Made by a program: the position numbers and the translations under genes
Source of the DNA: Amborella trichopoda
Lineage: Eukaryota > Streptophyta > Magnoliopsida > Amborellales > Amborellaceae
Reading direction: 5' to 3'
Length of the DNA: 64,000 nucleotides
Assembly: GCF_000471905.2 (NCBI RefSeq)
Contig: NW_006494789.1
Location: 8,225,036 to 8,289,035 of the forward strand
In this document: in pieces, positions 12,387 through 24,546 of the stretch
Position numbering within the stretch: the first letter of the stretch is position 1
Layout: each line of letters starts with the position of its first letter
Notes under the pieces: model-generated
Databases searched by the model: none
Seen by the model: only the letters and a program-made list of their open reading frames with translations
What the model was told of the DNA's origin: nothing

Positions 12387-13575
12387 GGTCCAAAGGAAGA
12401 AGTGAGATATGACAAGACTATTCCTTTGACTCCAATTGATGCAAACTTGCCTTATGCCCCATTTGAGAAAATGCCTTAGTACCACGATGGACAAACCTCG
12501 TCATCTGATCCCCACGTCCAAGAGCCACCCCTTATAGTGACCCAAATGGATCAAGCCATGAATCACATGAATCATAAGGAGACGATCGATCTCACTACCT
12601 TCACTTATACTCATGACAACTAGAACGTGCTGCATATTCCAATCCCTTGTTGGAAGTGAAAGTCGCTCGTCAATTTGTTTCAGCCCCAGAACAAGGTGTA
12701 CCCCTTCAAGAAGGAGTGGGTTCCTGCATTGCTTCTATTACTATTAGAACAAAACATCATCTAGCTGCTAGAGGTCAACACCTTAGAGCAAGCTGGACAG
12801 GAGACACACAAGAGGTACTGCGCCTATCACAGGATACTAGGCCACCCCACTCAATAATGTTATACACTCAAAGACATTATTGAAGCCCTTATTAACAAGG
12901 GTCAGATAAAGCTCGATGAGCTAAAGAAAGCATTCGGGGCAACTAAAGCTTCCCACATAGCGACAATCCAAGAGGATGACGAGGCACCTACTGTCCTCCG
13001 TAATGCTTGAAGAAGGTCTCATCACGTCGAAGCTGACAAGGCAGCCCCAGTTCCTGCCTTCAAGAACTGAGAACCTCTGGTGTCCATATCATTTGATATG
13101 AGGCCATGAACTGAGTGAATGCACTGGCTTCCATGAGCTATTGGCAAAGAAGATGTAGCAACACCAAGAAGTTCATGGTAACTCAGAAGGATACCATCAA
13201 GTCCCTGCTCCACCAGTGCAAGAAGACCTCCCGACACAAGCCCAGCAATGTGCGCTAGACCCTCTACATGCCCTCTTCGAGACGCTGCTCCAACAGGGTC
13301 TCATCACTCTCAAGCCCACTAGACAACCTAAGCATCTTGCTCAGGGTGCAGAAAATCTTTGGTGCCCATATCATCAGGTATGGGGCCATGAGCTGGGAGA
13401 ATGCTCTAAGTTCGAAGCTCTAGTCTTGGAGAAGTTACAAGACGGCCACATTGTTTTCATCGTTCTCCCAGAACGCTTCCAAGCCATCACTCCCATCCCA
13501 GAGGAAATCTCACTACATGTCCCCTATGAGCATACACTGTACCCTTCAGAGACCTCAACTTCTCAGCCTTAGGAA
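12387..13575 (+). pseudogene. Tat-type gag, distal part with three more CHHC knuckles
   Basis: After the insertion the gag-like reading continues with stops and frameshifts. Three further knuckle motifs of the form C-x2-H-x4-H-x4-C lie at 12819-12860 (followed by LKDIIEALINKGQI), 13081-13122 and 13363-13404. The last two share ENLWCPYH and a GHEL-x-EC ending and are 282 bp (94 codons) apart, within a duplicated block (about 13011-13158 and 13289-13440). The first two of these knuckles contain an in-frame stop. The longest open stretch is 13216-13572. It would have been the nucleic-acid-binding part of gag. Confidence 0.7.
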
Positions 13576-14521
13576 GTCCACTATGGACAAAGTAGGCTCA
13601 AGTCCCTGAAGCATGAGGCAATTCGTGAAGCTAGGGCTACTCATAAGCTCGATAGGACAAACCAAATGCCTCCCAAGGGATCCAGAAAGCGACAAGCATC
13701 TAGGTCAGCTCGTCGAAGGAACCACATTCCTCAGCCACTAGTCGAGGAAGAATTTCTCAGGCTCCTTCCTTCACTATCAACCTTACAGGTCTTCATTTCA
13801 AGCACAGCTCGCCTTATCCCTTCGTCCAATCAGATGGACGTTCCTGTGTCTTCAACTGCTCGGGACTCGTCTAATAGGGGTGACTAATTCTAGCGACGAC
13901 GTAAATACCCCCTGCACACGTCCAATTCTGGTGACTATGTAAAAAGCCGCCCAGAACATTCTAACTCCGTTATTTCTTCTTCTCCACCTCCTTCCTCTTC
14001 TATCTCTTTCATAGGTGCAGTTCGGTAATGCTCAAACTTCGACGCCCTAAATAGAGAGCTCGGAGGCACCAACATCAGCAGGTCGCAGCAGAAGCGCCTA
14101 AGAAAAATGATGGCCCAGGTGACTTGATTCTTAAGAGTCGCTGACAACCTGGCAGCCCAAGCCAAGATCGAGCCATCGTCAAGCTCCTGTTCCAAGGAGG
14201 CCTCCTATATAGGGTAGATCTTGGAAGTACCATCCAGCACGGGGCAAATGAGCTTAAGACCGGGGAAGAAGCTTCAGGCCACACTACAAAAGCTCAAAGT
14301 CCTCAAGTTTCCTGATCCTTCACTTGTCCCTAATCCTCAACCTCAAACTTCCACATTCCTATTACAAATCCCAATTACTTCCCCATCAGCCCAGACGCAC
14401 CAGCTGAACAACAAAGGCAGCCAGTGTCACAAACAAAACTCGACCAAAACCAGCTCCTAAACCCACCCTACCACCTACACTAGTGACTGAATCAGGAGCA
14501 TAGAAGGCTAATGAGGATAAG
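13576..14521 (+). pseudogene. gag-protease linker of the Tat-type element
   Basis: A low-complexity, Ser/Pro/Arg-rich reading with several stops. Around 14040-14120 one frame reads FDALNRELGGTNISRSQQKR, resembling the linker before the protease in Tat-group polyproteins. There are no catalytic motifs. Confidence 0.5.
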
Positions 14522-15125
14522 GTGAAATATGATGTAATTGGGCATTTGAAAAAGCTTACAGCCCTTCTGAGTATCTATGACACCCTTACGCAATCCAGAG
14601 ACTACTGTATGGCCCTGGTTCAAGCTCTTTCTAACCCAAAGGTGTACGAGACTGAAGTGGAGCCTATTGAGGTGGACTCAGCCATCCTGGGTGGATGCTT
14701 GGCAATCACCTTTTCTGAAGTTGACCATCAATTGGGAGGCAAATTTCACAATTACCCCCTCTTCGTGAATGGTGAATTACACGCCTGCCCTATCAACCGG
14801 ATAATGCTGGATGGAGGGTCAGCAGTCAACTTGATCCTAAGAAGGATCCTCATCCTATTGGGATTGGGATCTGACGACCTCACTCCTACCCACATCACCG
14901 TGCAAGGGTTCAACCAATCAGGAGAAAAGCGAGCTAGGACAGTTCGCCTTCGCCTCAAGATCGATGACCTGAACAATTACGCTCAGTTCCCTGTAATTGA
15001 CACTGATGCATCTTATAATGTCCTGCTCGGTCGCCCTTGGCTTCACGATCAGGGGGTGGTTCCTTCCACTCTCCATCAATGCTTCAAGTATAGTTGAGAG
15101 GGGAGACAACACGATCTATACTGAT
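14522..15125 (+). pseudogene. Retropepsin-like protease, Tat group
   Basis: The 191-residue open frame at 14522-15097 reads YDVIGHLKKLTALLSIYDTL, then the active-site region MLDGGSAVNLI (about residues 97-107). ITVQGFNQSGEK and VIDTDASYNVLLGRPWLHD follow, ending VVPSTLHQCFKYS. The D-G-G form of the catalytic D-T/S-G triad is usual in this plant group. The enzyme would have processed the gag-pol polyprotein. A frameshift near 15070-15095 moves the downstream reading to the next frame, so it no longer joins the following part. Confidence 0.88.
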
Positions 15126-16064
15126 AAGAGACCGTTCCCTATAGCTGAAACTCACTATGCTGACACTAAGTACTATTTCACTGATCTTCCAACACCAGAA
15201 AAATCAAAGGATGATGATTGGAAGTCTATGAGAGAGACAAGACCCTTGTCTCATGATGATGTTGAAGACCTTGGGCGAATGATTACGGACATGTTCAAAG
15301 AGGAGGAAAGACAAGACAAGGCAAGACCTCCCCTTGACTCCTATCTACCCAAAGTATACCTTACCACCTCTCTAAGGTTATGGTGTCATCTCTCGAAGAT
15401 AAAGCTTCCCCCTCTACTTCTAATTTGCCAAAGCAAAATGATAAGCTAGAAGTAACACTTGAGGCTGGGGAAGCCCTAGAGGTGGACCTTTCAGCACTGG
15501 AGGTCACCTATACGCCGGACCAGCAAAAAGTCCTTCATGTCCCCATTGCTCTTCTAGAAGCAGAATTGGCATACTAACCACCAAGGAAGGTACTCCAGTT
15601 CCTATCCTCCTTGAACAAGGAGATCACCACCAGCCAAAAGAAGGTCTTACACTTCTCAGAGGCTCTCAAAGAAGTACAGGTGGACAAAAGTCAGCCCTCT
15701 GGCTCTCAGGAACAAGATCCCATGGCAGAGCTGGTGTAGCCTCCGGAATCAGTTGGAGGTTATGCGCGTCTCTTCAAAGTACTTAAAGGAGTTCGTCCCT
15801 GATACCAAGACCTATGATGAGATCAAGAGCAATTCACCCCGAAGCAAAGCCAAAGATGCCCCAGATTGGAGTATTTACAGCGAAAGGACTCACCAAATCA
15901 TGAGAACCATGAATTATGAGCCCCTATCCAATCAAACGCTAAGGGGTGAGGAGGCAACGCCTCCCCCATTCGAGGTCATTAGAGCCACGGCAAGCTGTCA
16001 AAAGATAAAGAAAACAGTGGGATATTCTTTTTCATCTCACACAAAAAAAGGGCAGAAGCAATGA
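15080..16064 (+). pseudogene. Post-protease part of Tat-type pol, ends before RT
   Basis: The reading continues in shifting frames: SIVERGDNTIYTDKRPFPIA (about 15085-15145), KASPSTSNLPKQNDKLE...ALLEAELAY (15380-15577) and SPRSKAKDAPDWS (15830-15875). This resembles the spacer between protease and reverse transcriptase. No RT, RNase H or integrase motif follows. Only about 115 bases separate the end of this reading from the antisense gene that starts at 16181. The catalytic half of pol is therefore missing from this copy, either by deletion or because the element was non-autonomous. Confidence 0.6.
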
Positions 16065-16180
16065 AAAAAGAAGGAAGAATAGAAGACATGCCTCACACAT
16101 AAAGAGAAAAGAACCATTTCATTCATAAATCTTTCTTTACAATAAAAAGAAATGAAAAGAAAAAGAGAAAGAAGGCATCA

Positions 16181-19100
16181 TCAAAATCGATCAATTGCTT
16201 CATTGATCTTCCCCCTATATGCTGCAGCTGATGACTTAGCATCCTTGATGCATTCCTTCAACTCTGCCACCAGCTCCACGTCATGCTTCATGAAGGTGAT
16301 CCCTTCTTCCAAGGAGTACTCGAGAGCCAAAATATTATCAGCTAGCATATTGTTCTTTGCTTCCTAAGCCGTAGTCTCCTTCTCTAACTTGTCAAGCTTT
16401 TGCATCAGCTATAATATCTTCGCCCTCAGGGTCATCACCTTGTGGTGGTGGGTGACGACCTCCTCAGCAAGGTTGGATCTCTGGGAGACTACAACATCCT
16501 TCTGCTGCAATTGAACTTCTATCAGTCTGTGGTGGTGCATGAATGAGGACTCCAAAGGAGGCAATGGTGACCTCTGCAGCCGCAGCGCAGTTGCTTCTTC
16601 GGGCAAGGTCTTTATTCTCCACCCTTATAGCTCGTTTACGACATCATCGAAGTAAGGGACGACCTCTGGTGCACCCCCTGCAAGGGCGACCTGCCTCAAC
16701 TGCTGGATTGCACCATTAAGCTAAGTAAGAGGCAGACTCTTCAATCTCTGCACGCCCAAACGAAGCATGTTCATAATTTTGCCAGACATCCAACTCAAGC
16801 TAGGCCTAGGCAATGCTACTGGGGCCACTGCAATGGAAGGAGCATCAGTCTCCATGGCAGAACTCGAAGGGATGACAGCCATGTGAGTTGCTGGATCTTC
16901 CCAAGGGACTGTGAAGCCCAAGCTCTCATCATTTGCAGGTGCGGAGGGGGGCCTAGTTTCAACCTACTCCCCCCTCACATCCTCCTCACCTAGCCTGTCA
17001 GCCTCACCATTAGCAGGATTGGTCCCTCCAAGGCCAACCACTTCTCCTTGCCCTTTCTTTTTTGAGGCAGTCGCAATATCCTCCAAAGTGGCCATAGCAC
17101 TTTAAGGGCCAACTCCTTCTCCCTTCTCCCTCTCTTCTTGAATCGCCATCTTTGCCTCGGCAGGTTCGACACCTTCCCCCTCTTCTTCTTCACCCTTGTC
17201 TCCACAGCAGCCATTTCAGCTACAGGCTCTTCCATAGGGCCCACCTCCTCTACAGTAAAAGACGCCGCCTCTGGGCCCTCAAAGACTGACCCTTAAGGAT
17301 GTCCTGCCTCTACTTCCCTTATAGCTACATCACCTGGAGCAGCAACTTCATGCTACTAGGGTGGCCCCTCTTCAGTCCCTGAGGCACCAGCCTCTTCTAG
17401 GACCACAAGCTTTACCGGATCTTCCCTTTCCTCAGTAGGCACAGTGATCTCCTGAGCTCCAAATGGCTTCTTTACCTTGACCGCCTCATCAAGGCTGGCC
17501 TCATCAGCCCCTATCACCTCCATCGGCACTGGACCCTCCCCTTCAGCCATGAACGTCATTTCCTGGTCTGAATCAATTTCTATTTAGGCAGTGGGATCTA
17601 AGGCACCGGCTTAAGCCTCTAAAGGGCCAGAAGAAGGTTCAGGTGAAAGAGAAGGCGAACCCTTAAGAGCATAGGGCGATGCAGAAATAGCAAGAGACAC
17701 GTATGACTCCAAAGAAGCAGCCGGCGAAGAGCCATCTTCTGGCTCTCGAATCAATGAACGCTAGGGTCCCTTATGCTTCGGAGCCCGACGAGCAGGTGCA
17801 CGAGGAATGGCCACGACAACCCACTTCCTTTTCTTCCCCGTCGCTTGAGAAGGGTGCAGCAGCCTCAAAAGCACCCCCTCGAGAAAAATCGACAGCAAGC
17901 TTGCTATGAGGGCTGCTCCCTATCAACTCGTTCAAATCCTGGACCGGGTGCCCTTCATACCCTGTAACCTTGCGGCCCTCATTCTATTTGAAAATAACAG
18001 AGAGGTTGTCAAGAATGCTCTCTGTCGTCTTCTCCATATTGAGAAATCGTGGCAGAGACTTGTCCACGTCAATCTTGCGAGGCCACCCAACGACGCGCCA
18101 GTTTCAAGGGAAGCCCAAGGTGAATATCTCAGCTTCCCAATACCCCTTACTGGTGATCTTCCACCAGAGTTTGTGGGCCTCGATTGCTCGCACTCTTCTG
18201 CCAAAATATGGCAGCATGTACTTGTTGACCTCTGTAAACTCCAAGCACGTGGCCCAAGTTGTGCGACTGTGCCTCGAGAGCTAGGTCTCACGATGGGTCC
18301 CCAGTTGGTCCTTCTTCCTACTGCTAGCTTTACTATGCCGCTTCTTAAAGAACACTGAGAATGGATACCCTTGGTCCAGCCCGTGCTATCGAGTAAATCG
18401 ATGAGGGAAATACCCCTCAAGCTTAGCACTATGAATGGTACGGTAGGGTAGAACCCTGCCTCTAACACTCAACATGTACATCAGCTACTTATGAGCGGTA
18501 GGAGCACCATCCAGGCTCTTGCCCATCTCATCGACAAAAGTGCGATCTGTAAGGTTCCCGATCATGAAAGCGGGCCTACTCATATGAAGGTGGTCATTGA
18601 AGAACAGGCTACGTGCATGACCAAGAGTATGGAAGATCGCTTTTTGCCTAGCGATCCTCAAGAGAAATGGGCACATTGTTTCATCCAACACCCTATTTCT
18701 AAGGTAGGTGTTGGAGAAATAAGCCCCAAGTCTGCCATACACATAGTGGATGGGGAAAGGCATCTTGAAGTCCCATGAGAAGGCTTCGCCATCCATTATG
18801 CCGTTCCCTCCGTCGTCACCCTGATAGATTTTTCCCTTGGACACAACTCCCAAGCCATAATAGATGTTGCACAAGACTGGTTGTGCTAGCGCATATTCTC
18901 GCCCCCTCGCCATGTCATTGGCTACATAGAAAGTGAATGGACGAATGGTGTCTGCTCCTCCAAGGAGGGCGAACTTGCAAAAAAAAGAGCACTAGATACG
19001 CCACCAGAAAGATGTGGTCGTTCCCTTTATGCAGCTCAAATACTAGAGGGGCTCCCTCCATGGATGCCTTCCCCTTTTTTCTCAGGCTTGGACCAACCTC

Positions 19101-19884
19101 ATCATCACAGTCTCCATAGAAGAATGCCACCCATTAGGTGAAGGAGACGCGTCCCTTCTTGGACTCAAAGTAGAGCAGCTAGTAAATCCCGAATAACTCT
19201 TGCAATCCAGCTGGTGGGTCTTCTTTCCCAACTCGTTCACCTCCAAAAATGACTGAGATCGGGGGCACAAACTCATCATACATAGCACCGTCGAGCGGGA
19301 GCCCACCAATGAAGTACAGGTCTAGCAGAGACACCCCTGCTTCCCCATGACCAAGCATCCATGTATTATTGGCATGGCTTCAAGTTTCCAATAGCATCTT
19401 GACCGTGTTTGAACAACGGTCATAGTATCCTGCCGAGCACTGAATGGCGGCCAATAGGGAAGTACGCTTCAGAGTGTCCCTGTATCAACTCAATACCCTT
19501 ACAATCCAAGAAGAATACCCTTTCAGATACTGGTGCTCCCCTTGCACTCGGAGACCAGCAGAAGACCACTTCAGGCTCGAGGTCTTCACCATTCGTTTGC
19601 TTAGGGTTGGCAAATCTCGCCTGAGGCTATATTTCTATGCAAGCAGTGGAGGAGGCCTACCCTTCTTCTATTCTTACATTCCCATTGCCATCTTCTCTAA
19701 CCTCAAAGCGGACAGGGTCACTAGCAAAGGTGATTCTCAAAGGCCACCGCATATCACACAAAGCCTCAGTGAGACAGATTGGCTCACCCCTCACCAAGAT
19801 TTCACCGGTGAATTCATTTGTGCTAAGCTCCCCTACTCGTGAGAGGTTCTTCACATCTGGAATGGCATCTAAAGGTTGGGCCAT
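16181..19884 (-). pseudogene. Antisense gene with plant mobile domain (PMD) and coiled-coil tail
   Basis: Read on the minus strand from 19884, the broken gene carries PMD (aminotransferase-like, plant mobile domain) hallmarks. They are TWMLGHGEAGVSLLDLYFIG and GLPLDGAMYDEFVPP (about 19380-19260), FELHKGNDHIFLVAYLVLF (about 19050), LAQPVLCNIYYGLG (18890-18850), PFPIHYVYGRLGAYF (about 18760) and FPHRFTR-stop-HGLDQGYP (18410-18365). A Pro/Glu/Ser-rich stretch follows (17700-17000), then a predicted coiled coil (LIEVQLQQKDVVVSQRSNL and a second half to the stop at 16181-16183). PMD proteins occur in host silencing factors and as extra, often antisense, genes in plant Ty3/gypsy elements. Many stops and frameshifts make it nonfunctional. 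The antisense position next to Tat gag-protease fits an element-borne extra ORF. Confidence 0.75.
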
Positions 19885-21289
19885 GAAGACTAGAACAAAG
19901 GCTTCACTGCCACGTGCAAGTCACTAAGAGGTGGCCTTATCACCATGTGCAGAAGGCAGGGCTGTCGTCGGTTGTGTAAGGCTTCCACAAAACACTAAGG
20001 CATAGCGTCGGCTGCGTTCGCAAGGGAGTATCACTGGCTGGTCACTTAAGGTGTAACGTCGGCTGCTCTTATAAAGGCCATTGCTGGCTACTCTTATAAA
20101 GGCTATCGCCGTGTGCAGTAGGCAGGGCTATCGCCATCTCACGACTAAAGGGGCTATCGCAGTTTGCCGAAGTAAAGCAGAAGCACCGTGCAAAAACTAG
20201 GATGAAGCGTTGGTTAGCATTGTCTGTGTCTAACACCCGTGCTCCAGCTATTTGCCCGTGTCACACTTGCGGCACACCACGTCCCTCGAAATCTGGGCTT
20301 GTTGTCTAACGCTCGTGGCATGGCCTGTCACCGCGCGCCCGAAGGGTGACCGTTCGTCGTCCCATGACCCTTCACCTCCCCGACAGCTACTGCCTCGCGA
20401 CACCTCAGATTCTCACCGTCGTTTCCTCTCCTCGCCATGAAATACTCCTACTCTCCGGGAAACCCTTCCCTATCTTTTCCCTTTCTTCCACTGGCGACCA
20501 GAGCTAGTGGAAAACTGCCCGAAGTTCCTCAAAAGCCCTCTGCATCCTCTCGATTTCCCCTCCTCGTACTTCTACAATTCGCCACAACTCGCCAAAATTT
20601 CACTATGTTTTCGATGAGCCCACTGTTGTTCCTCCTTATCTTTCGATAACCAGAAGACCGTTAGAGTCCCCTGGCCTCTCTACAACCTCCCGGTAGCCAC
20701 ATAACGACCAGAAGATCACTGAAACTCCGGCAGAGTACCACTGCGACCCTCGTAGTTTCGCTAGAAGCCCACCAAGAAGTCCCTATGAACTCCGGAAATG
20801 GTGTCACAACTTGATGGCACCACTATTTATCTCACGATAATTGTTGTTCCTCATCAGAAAAGTCCCGGTGAATCCCTGTGAAGCTCCATGTTCTCTACTC
20901 GAGAGGCCTTGACACTCTCTAAAAACATTCGCAAACACTCCGTAAGGCTCACGACTATCTGAAGTTTGCTAAAGAACTCTTGAATGCCTACACACTGTGA
21001 GTTTTGGTCAGGAAAATCTTACCGAAAGTCTCTTGACGGAAGCTGCGGCTCTCTCTAAAAACTCTCGTCACTGTTTTAACCTTCAGTAAAATAGTACAAT
21101 GCGGTTTAACCCCCTTTTATACTCAGCAGTGCCGCAAAGTGTCCCTCACAAGTTTGAAATGATGATCCAGTCCTCGTCATCAGACGACGATAGGTCCAGG
21201 CTGGGGCGGGTCAAGCCCGAGGCCCAAATGCGAGACATTTCCACCTGTGCCTAATGAACCCATTGTTGTCGCCATTCCTTATCGCCACG

Positions 21290-21570
21290 TGCTTCACTGA
21301 GAGGCTATCGCCATGTGCTTCACTAAGGAAATGTTGCACACTTCACAAGAGGCTATCACCGTGTGCTTCACCAATGAGCTAACGCCATACACTTCACAAG
21401 AGGCTATCGTTGTGTACTTCACCAAGGAGCTAACACCACGCACATCACAAGAGGCTATCATTGTATGCTTCATCAAGGAGCTAACGAAACATGCTTCACA
21501 AGACGCTAATGCCATGTGCATTATCCATAGGCCTAACGCCATGTGCGCGTCATGTAGGCCTAACGCCACG
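21290..21570 (+). repeat. Short repeats, CTATCGCC/TGCTTCAC type
   Basis: Units of roughly 45-50 bp (GAGGCTATCGNCGTGTGCTTC, then ACCAAGGAGCTAACGCCA) recur about five to six times. Related phrases occur at 37440-37600 just beyond the chromovirus and at 20050-20180. I see no gene. Confidence 0.65.
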
Positions 21571-23779
21571 TGTGTCATTCAAACCTTAGCATCATGCGCA
21601 TGCTATGACATTCCTATCCCGACCATCATTCTGCATCCCCAGGGAGTTCATTCCCTACACCACAGCCATCACTCTTCAGGGAGTCAAGTCTCCAATTATG
21701 ACTCTATTCCCCGTGGAGTCACATTCCCTCGTCCCCTAAATGGTCTAGGTCCACAACCCTAAACTGCATGGTCCAAACTATATGACCCTAAACTGTTGCG
21801 GAGGTCTAGTTGCACGACCTTAAACTGCATAGTCCTAGTTGCATGACTTTAAACTCATAACCATGGTCCAAACTATATGACCTAAAACTATAGCGGAGGT
21901 CTAGTTGCACGACCTTAAACTGCAAGGTCCTCGTTACATGACTCTAAACTGCATAACCATGGTCCAGTTGTATGACCTTAAATTGTAGCGCACATCCTGG
22001 TAGCATGACGTTAAAAGGCTTAGCACCATGATCCAAACTACATGACCTTAAACTGTAGCGAACGTCTAGTTGCACGACCTTAAACTGCATGGTCTTGACT
22101 GCATGACTTTAAACTATATAACCATGGTCCGAGCTGCAAGACCTTAAAACTGTACCGCACGACACGATAAATAGTCCATACGCATGACTTTAACTTGTGA
22201 AATGGATGCACCTCTTCACCGGGTGTATCTTACCGCTATCCCTAATGGGGTTACACCTGTGTTCCAAACTGTCATTTCAGTAGAGCTACATGCAAGCCAC
22301 TGTCTATCATCTCTAGTAAGAGTCACATCCGTATTGCATCCCATTATCCCCATGAGGATGCATCGGTGCTATGGCCTGTCATTCTTAAGCGAAGTTACAT
22401 ATCATTGCTCACTATCTCTGTGGAGTCATGCGTACCCCTTTAATCCCCTGTGGGTCAGTCGCGCACCAAGCTATCCTACCCCCAGGAGTCGGGTTACTTT
22501 CCATGAGCCATGGAGTTTCGTCTTTCACCTTAGGGGGTCATACTTGTCCCCTAATCCCCAGTGAAGTCTGGTTCTCCATCTAAACCTATTGTTGGTTTTA
22601 ACCATTTTTTATCCTCAAGGTGTCAAATTTCTATTCACAGACCTATTCCCTATGAAGGATCACCCACATGGCAACCCACCAAAACGGTCTAGGTGCATGA
22701 CCCTAAATTGCATGGTCTAAACAATATGACCTTAAACTGTAGCGAAAGTCTAGTTGCACAACCCTAAACTGCATGGTCCTAGTTGCATGACTTTACATTG
22801 CATAGCCATGGTCCAAGCTATATGACCCTAAACGATAGTGCACATCCTGACCGCATGACGATGAACTGCTTTCCTTAGGTCCAGGCGGCATGACGTTAAA
22901 GACGCTTCAGCACACACGCACACGCCCTCTACGTGCATCTTCACACATGCCTTCCCTAACCAACCCGTTCTTGTTCGCGCACCACTTTCATTGCCTCCCC
23001 AGTGTGTCCATTCACTTCATTACCATCATCCATCATTCCCTAGTGAGTCTCACCCATGCTCACAAAACCGCAAACCATCCCACTATCCATACTCGTCGTA
23101 AGCTAGTGGGTCACCACTTTTCACCCACCATTTGTGCATCATCCATCTTTCATATGTATCATCATGCCATCTACCCAAAGTAAGTCAAAACCACCACCAT
23201 ACTCACTCCATTGCCCCCACAGACTATCATCCATCACCACCATGGTCCAGTTGTAGGGCCCTAAACTATAGTGCACATCCTGGTCACATGACATTAAAAG
23301 GCTTCACACAGGTCCCGAAGGCATGACCTTAAACATGCCTTCACAAAAAAAAGAGAAGAAAATAACGGGCATGGTGTATACCTGGATAAGGCAATGCCAT
23401 GAGTAAAAATGACGGATGGGTATGGTCACGAAACCATGAGTAAACGAGTTCCTAGAAAACAAACACCCGAGCACGGTGAAAACCCGAAAGGGCGCCGTGA
23501 GCAAAAACAGATGAAAAGGGTGGACGTGACCGAAAGGTCATGGGTAAAGAGCCACGAATAAAAGGAAGTTGGTGAAAACTATCATTACGACACCACTTTC
23601 CTGGTCCAGGTGAAAACCCGAAAAGGGCGCTTGGACTAACAAATCAGGTTGACGCAGCATCACAGCCTCAGCCGGCACCTAATGAGGTCCACACAAAATC
23701 CTTAGCTGTCAAGATCCAATCACAACACAAGATGGCTCACCCGGGAGTGAGATCCTCACAAGATCTCCCAAACACCAAA

Positions 23780-23990
23780 AATAAGACGAGTCCTTGAGGG
23801 TGAGGATGATGACCGAAAGATCCCTCCAGAAGCAAGAAGAGTACTTGAGGGTGAGGACGATGACCAAAAGATCTCTCTAAGAATAAGAAGAGGCCTTGAG
23901 GGTGAGGATGATGACCGAAAGATCTTTCCAAAAATAAGAAGAGGCCTTGAGGGTGAGGATGATGACCACAAGATCCCTTCAAAATGCTAA
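23780..23990 (+). repeat. Tandem array, 51-bp unit, about four copies
   Basis: The phrase CTTGAGGGTGAGGATGATG recurs at 23793, 23844, 23895 and 23946, exactly 51 bp apart. Because 51 is a multiple of three, the minus strand shows an open frame of four 17-residue repeats (GHHPHPQGLFLFLERSF). I read that frame as a by-product. The first Tat-type copy has only one such phrase, near 5318. Confidence 0.9.
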
Positions 23991-24546
23991 ATATGCCCAT
24001 AAAGGCAAGAAACTGACAAATCCAAGGTGAAATCTGCCAGAGACGTCAGGGTGATGCCTCGTTATGAGGTCGCCTCATCAAAATTCCTCCCTAGTCGACA
24101 GGCCCAGACTTTCGAGATAGGCAAACAAAAAGCCCCTGACTAGACCCTGTAGGATGGGGCTCATAGAGGTACCCTGATTGTCAAAAGAAAACCTGGTGTA
24201 GTAACAAACAATGCTGATCAAAGGCTCATGGCACTTAGCCGCCATACAGACCTGATTTTGACCAACAAGGTCCATACAAAATGCTCAACTGTCAGAATCA
24301 CAAATAATCCCTTGAGGGTGAGGACTTTGATAAGATACCTCAAATTCTCTTCTCCCCCTAAAGTTTCCATGGATGGACCTGTACATTGCATCCAAACATC
24401 TGAGCATTCTAGTTACAACATTGTGTGTATTTCTCCTTGGTGTTCACGTAGTCCTGTGGCTAGGAAGAAAAAAGAAATAAAACCATAGGAAATTTTCCAA
24501 ATGTTGTCCTTCTCTCTTCTCTCGAAGCATAAAATTCGACAACGTA

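Larger units (their letters stand above)
19885..24546 (+). other. 3' noncoding region of the second Tat-type copy
   Basis: No coding is supported. CTATCGCCGTGTGCTTCAC-like phrases repeat at 19960-20200 and 21290-21560. From about 20330 the sequence aligns to 2250-5557. TTAAACT-rich repeats lie at 21750-22860 and a 51-bp array at 23780-23990. Several open frames here are by-products of these repeats. Confidence 0.6.

Noticed and set aside
11000..13600. CRISPR-like or host zinc-finger reading of the repeated knuckles
   Set aside because: The knuckles sit in a retrotransposon gag with the neighbouring gag core and protease. Their spacing and divergence fit duplicated gag, not a CRISPR array or host gene.
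17932..18468. 178-residue minus-strand ORF, and the 150-residue plus-strand ORF 17906-18358 opposite it
   Set aside because: The PMD motif PHRFTR...HGLDQGYP and its continuation lie in a different minus-strand frame with stops. These longer open frames carry no family motif and are shadows of the GC-rich decayed gene.
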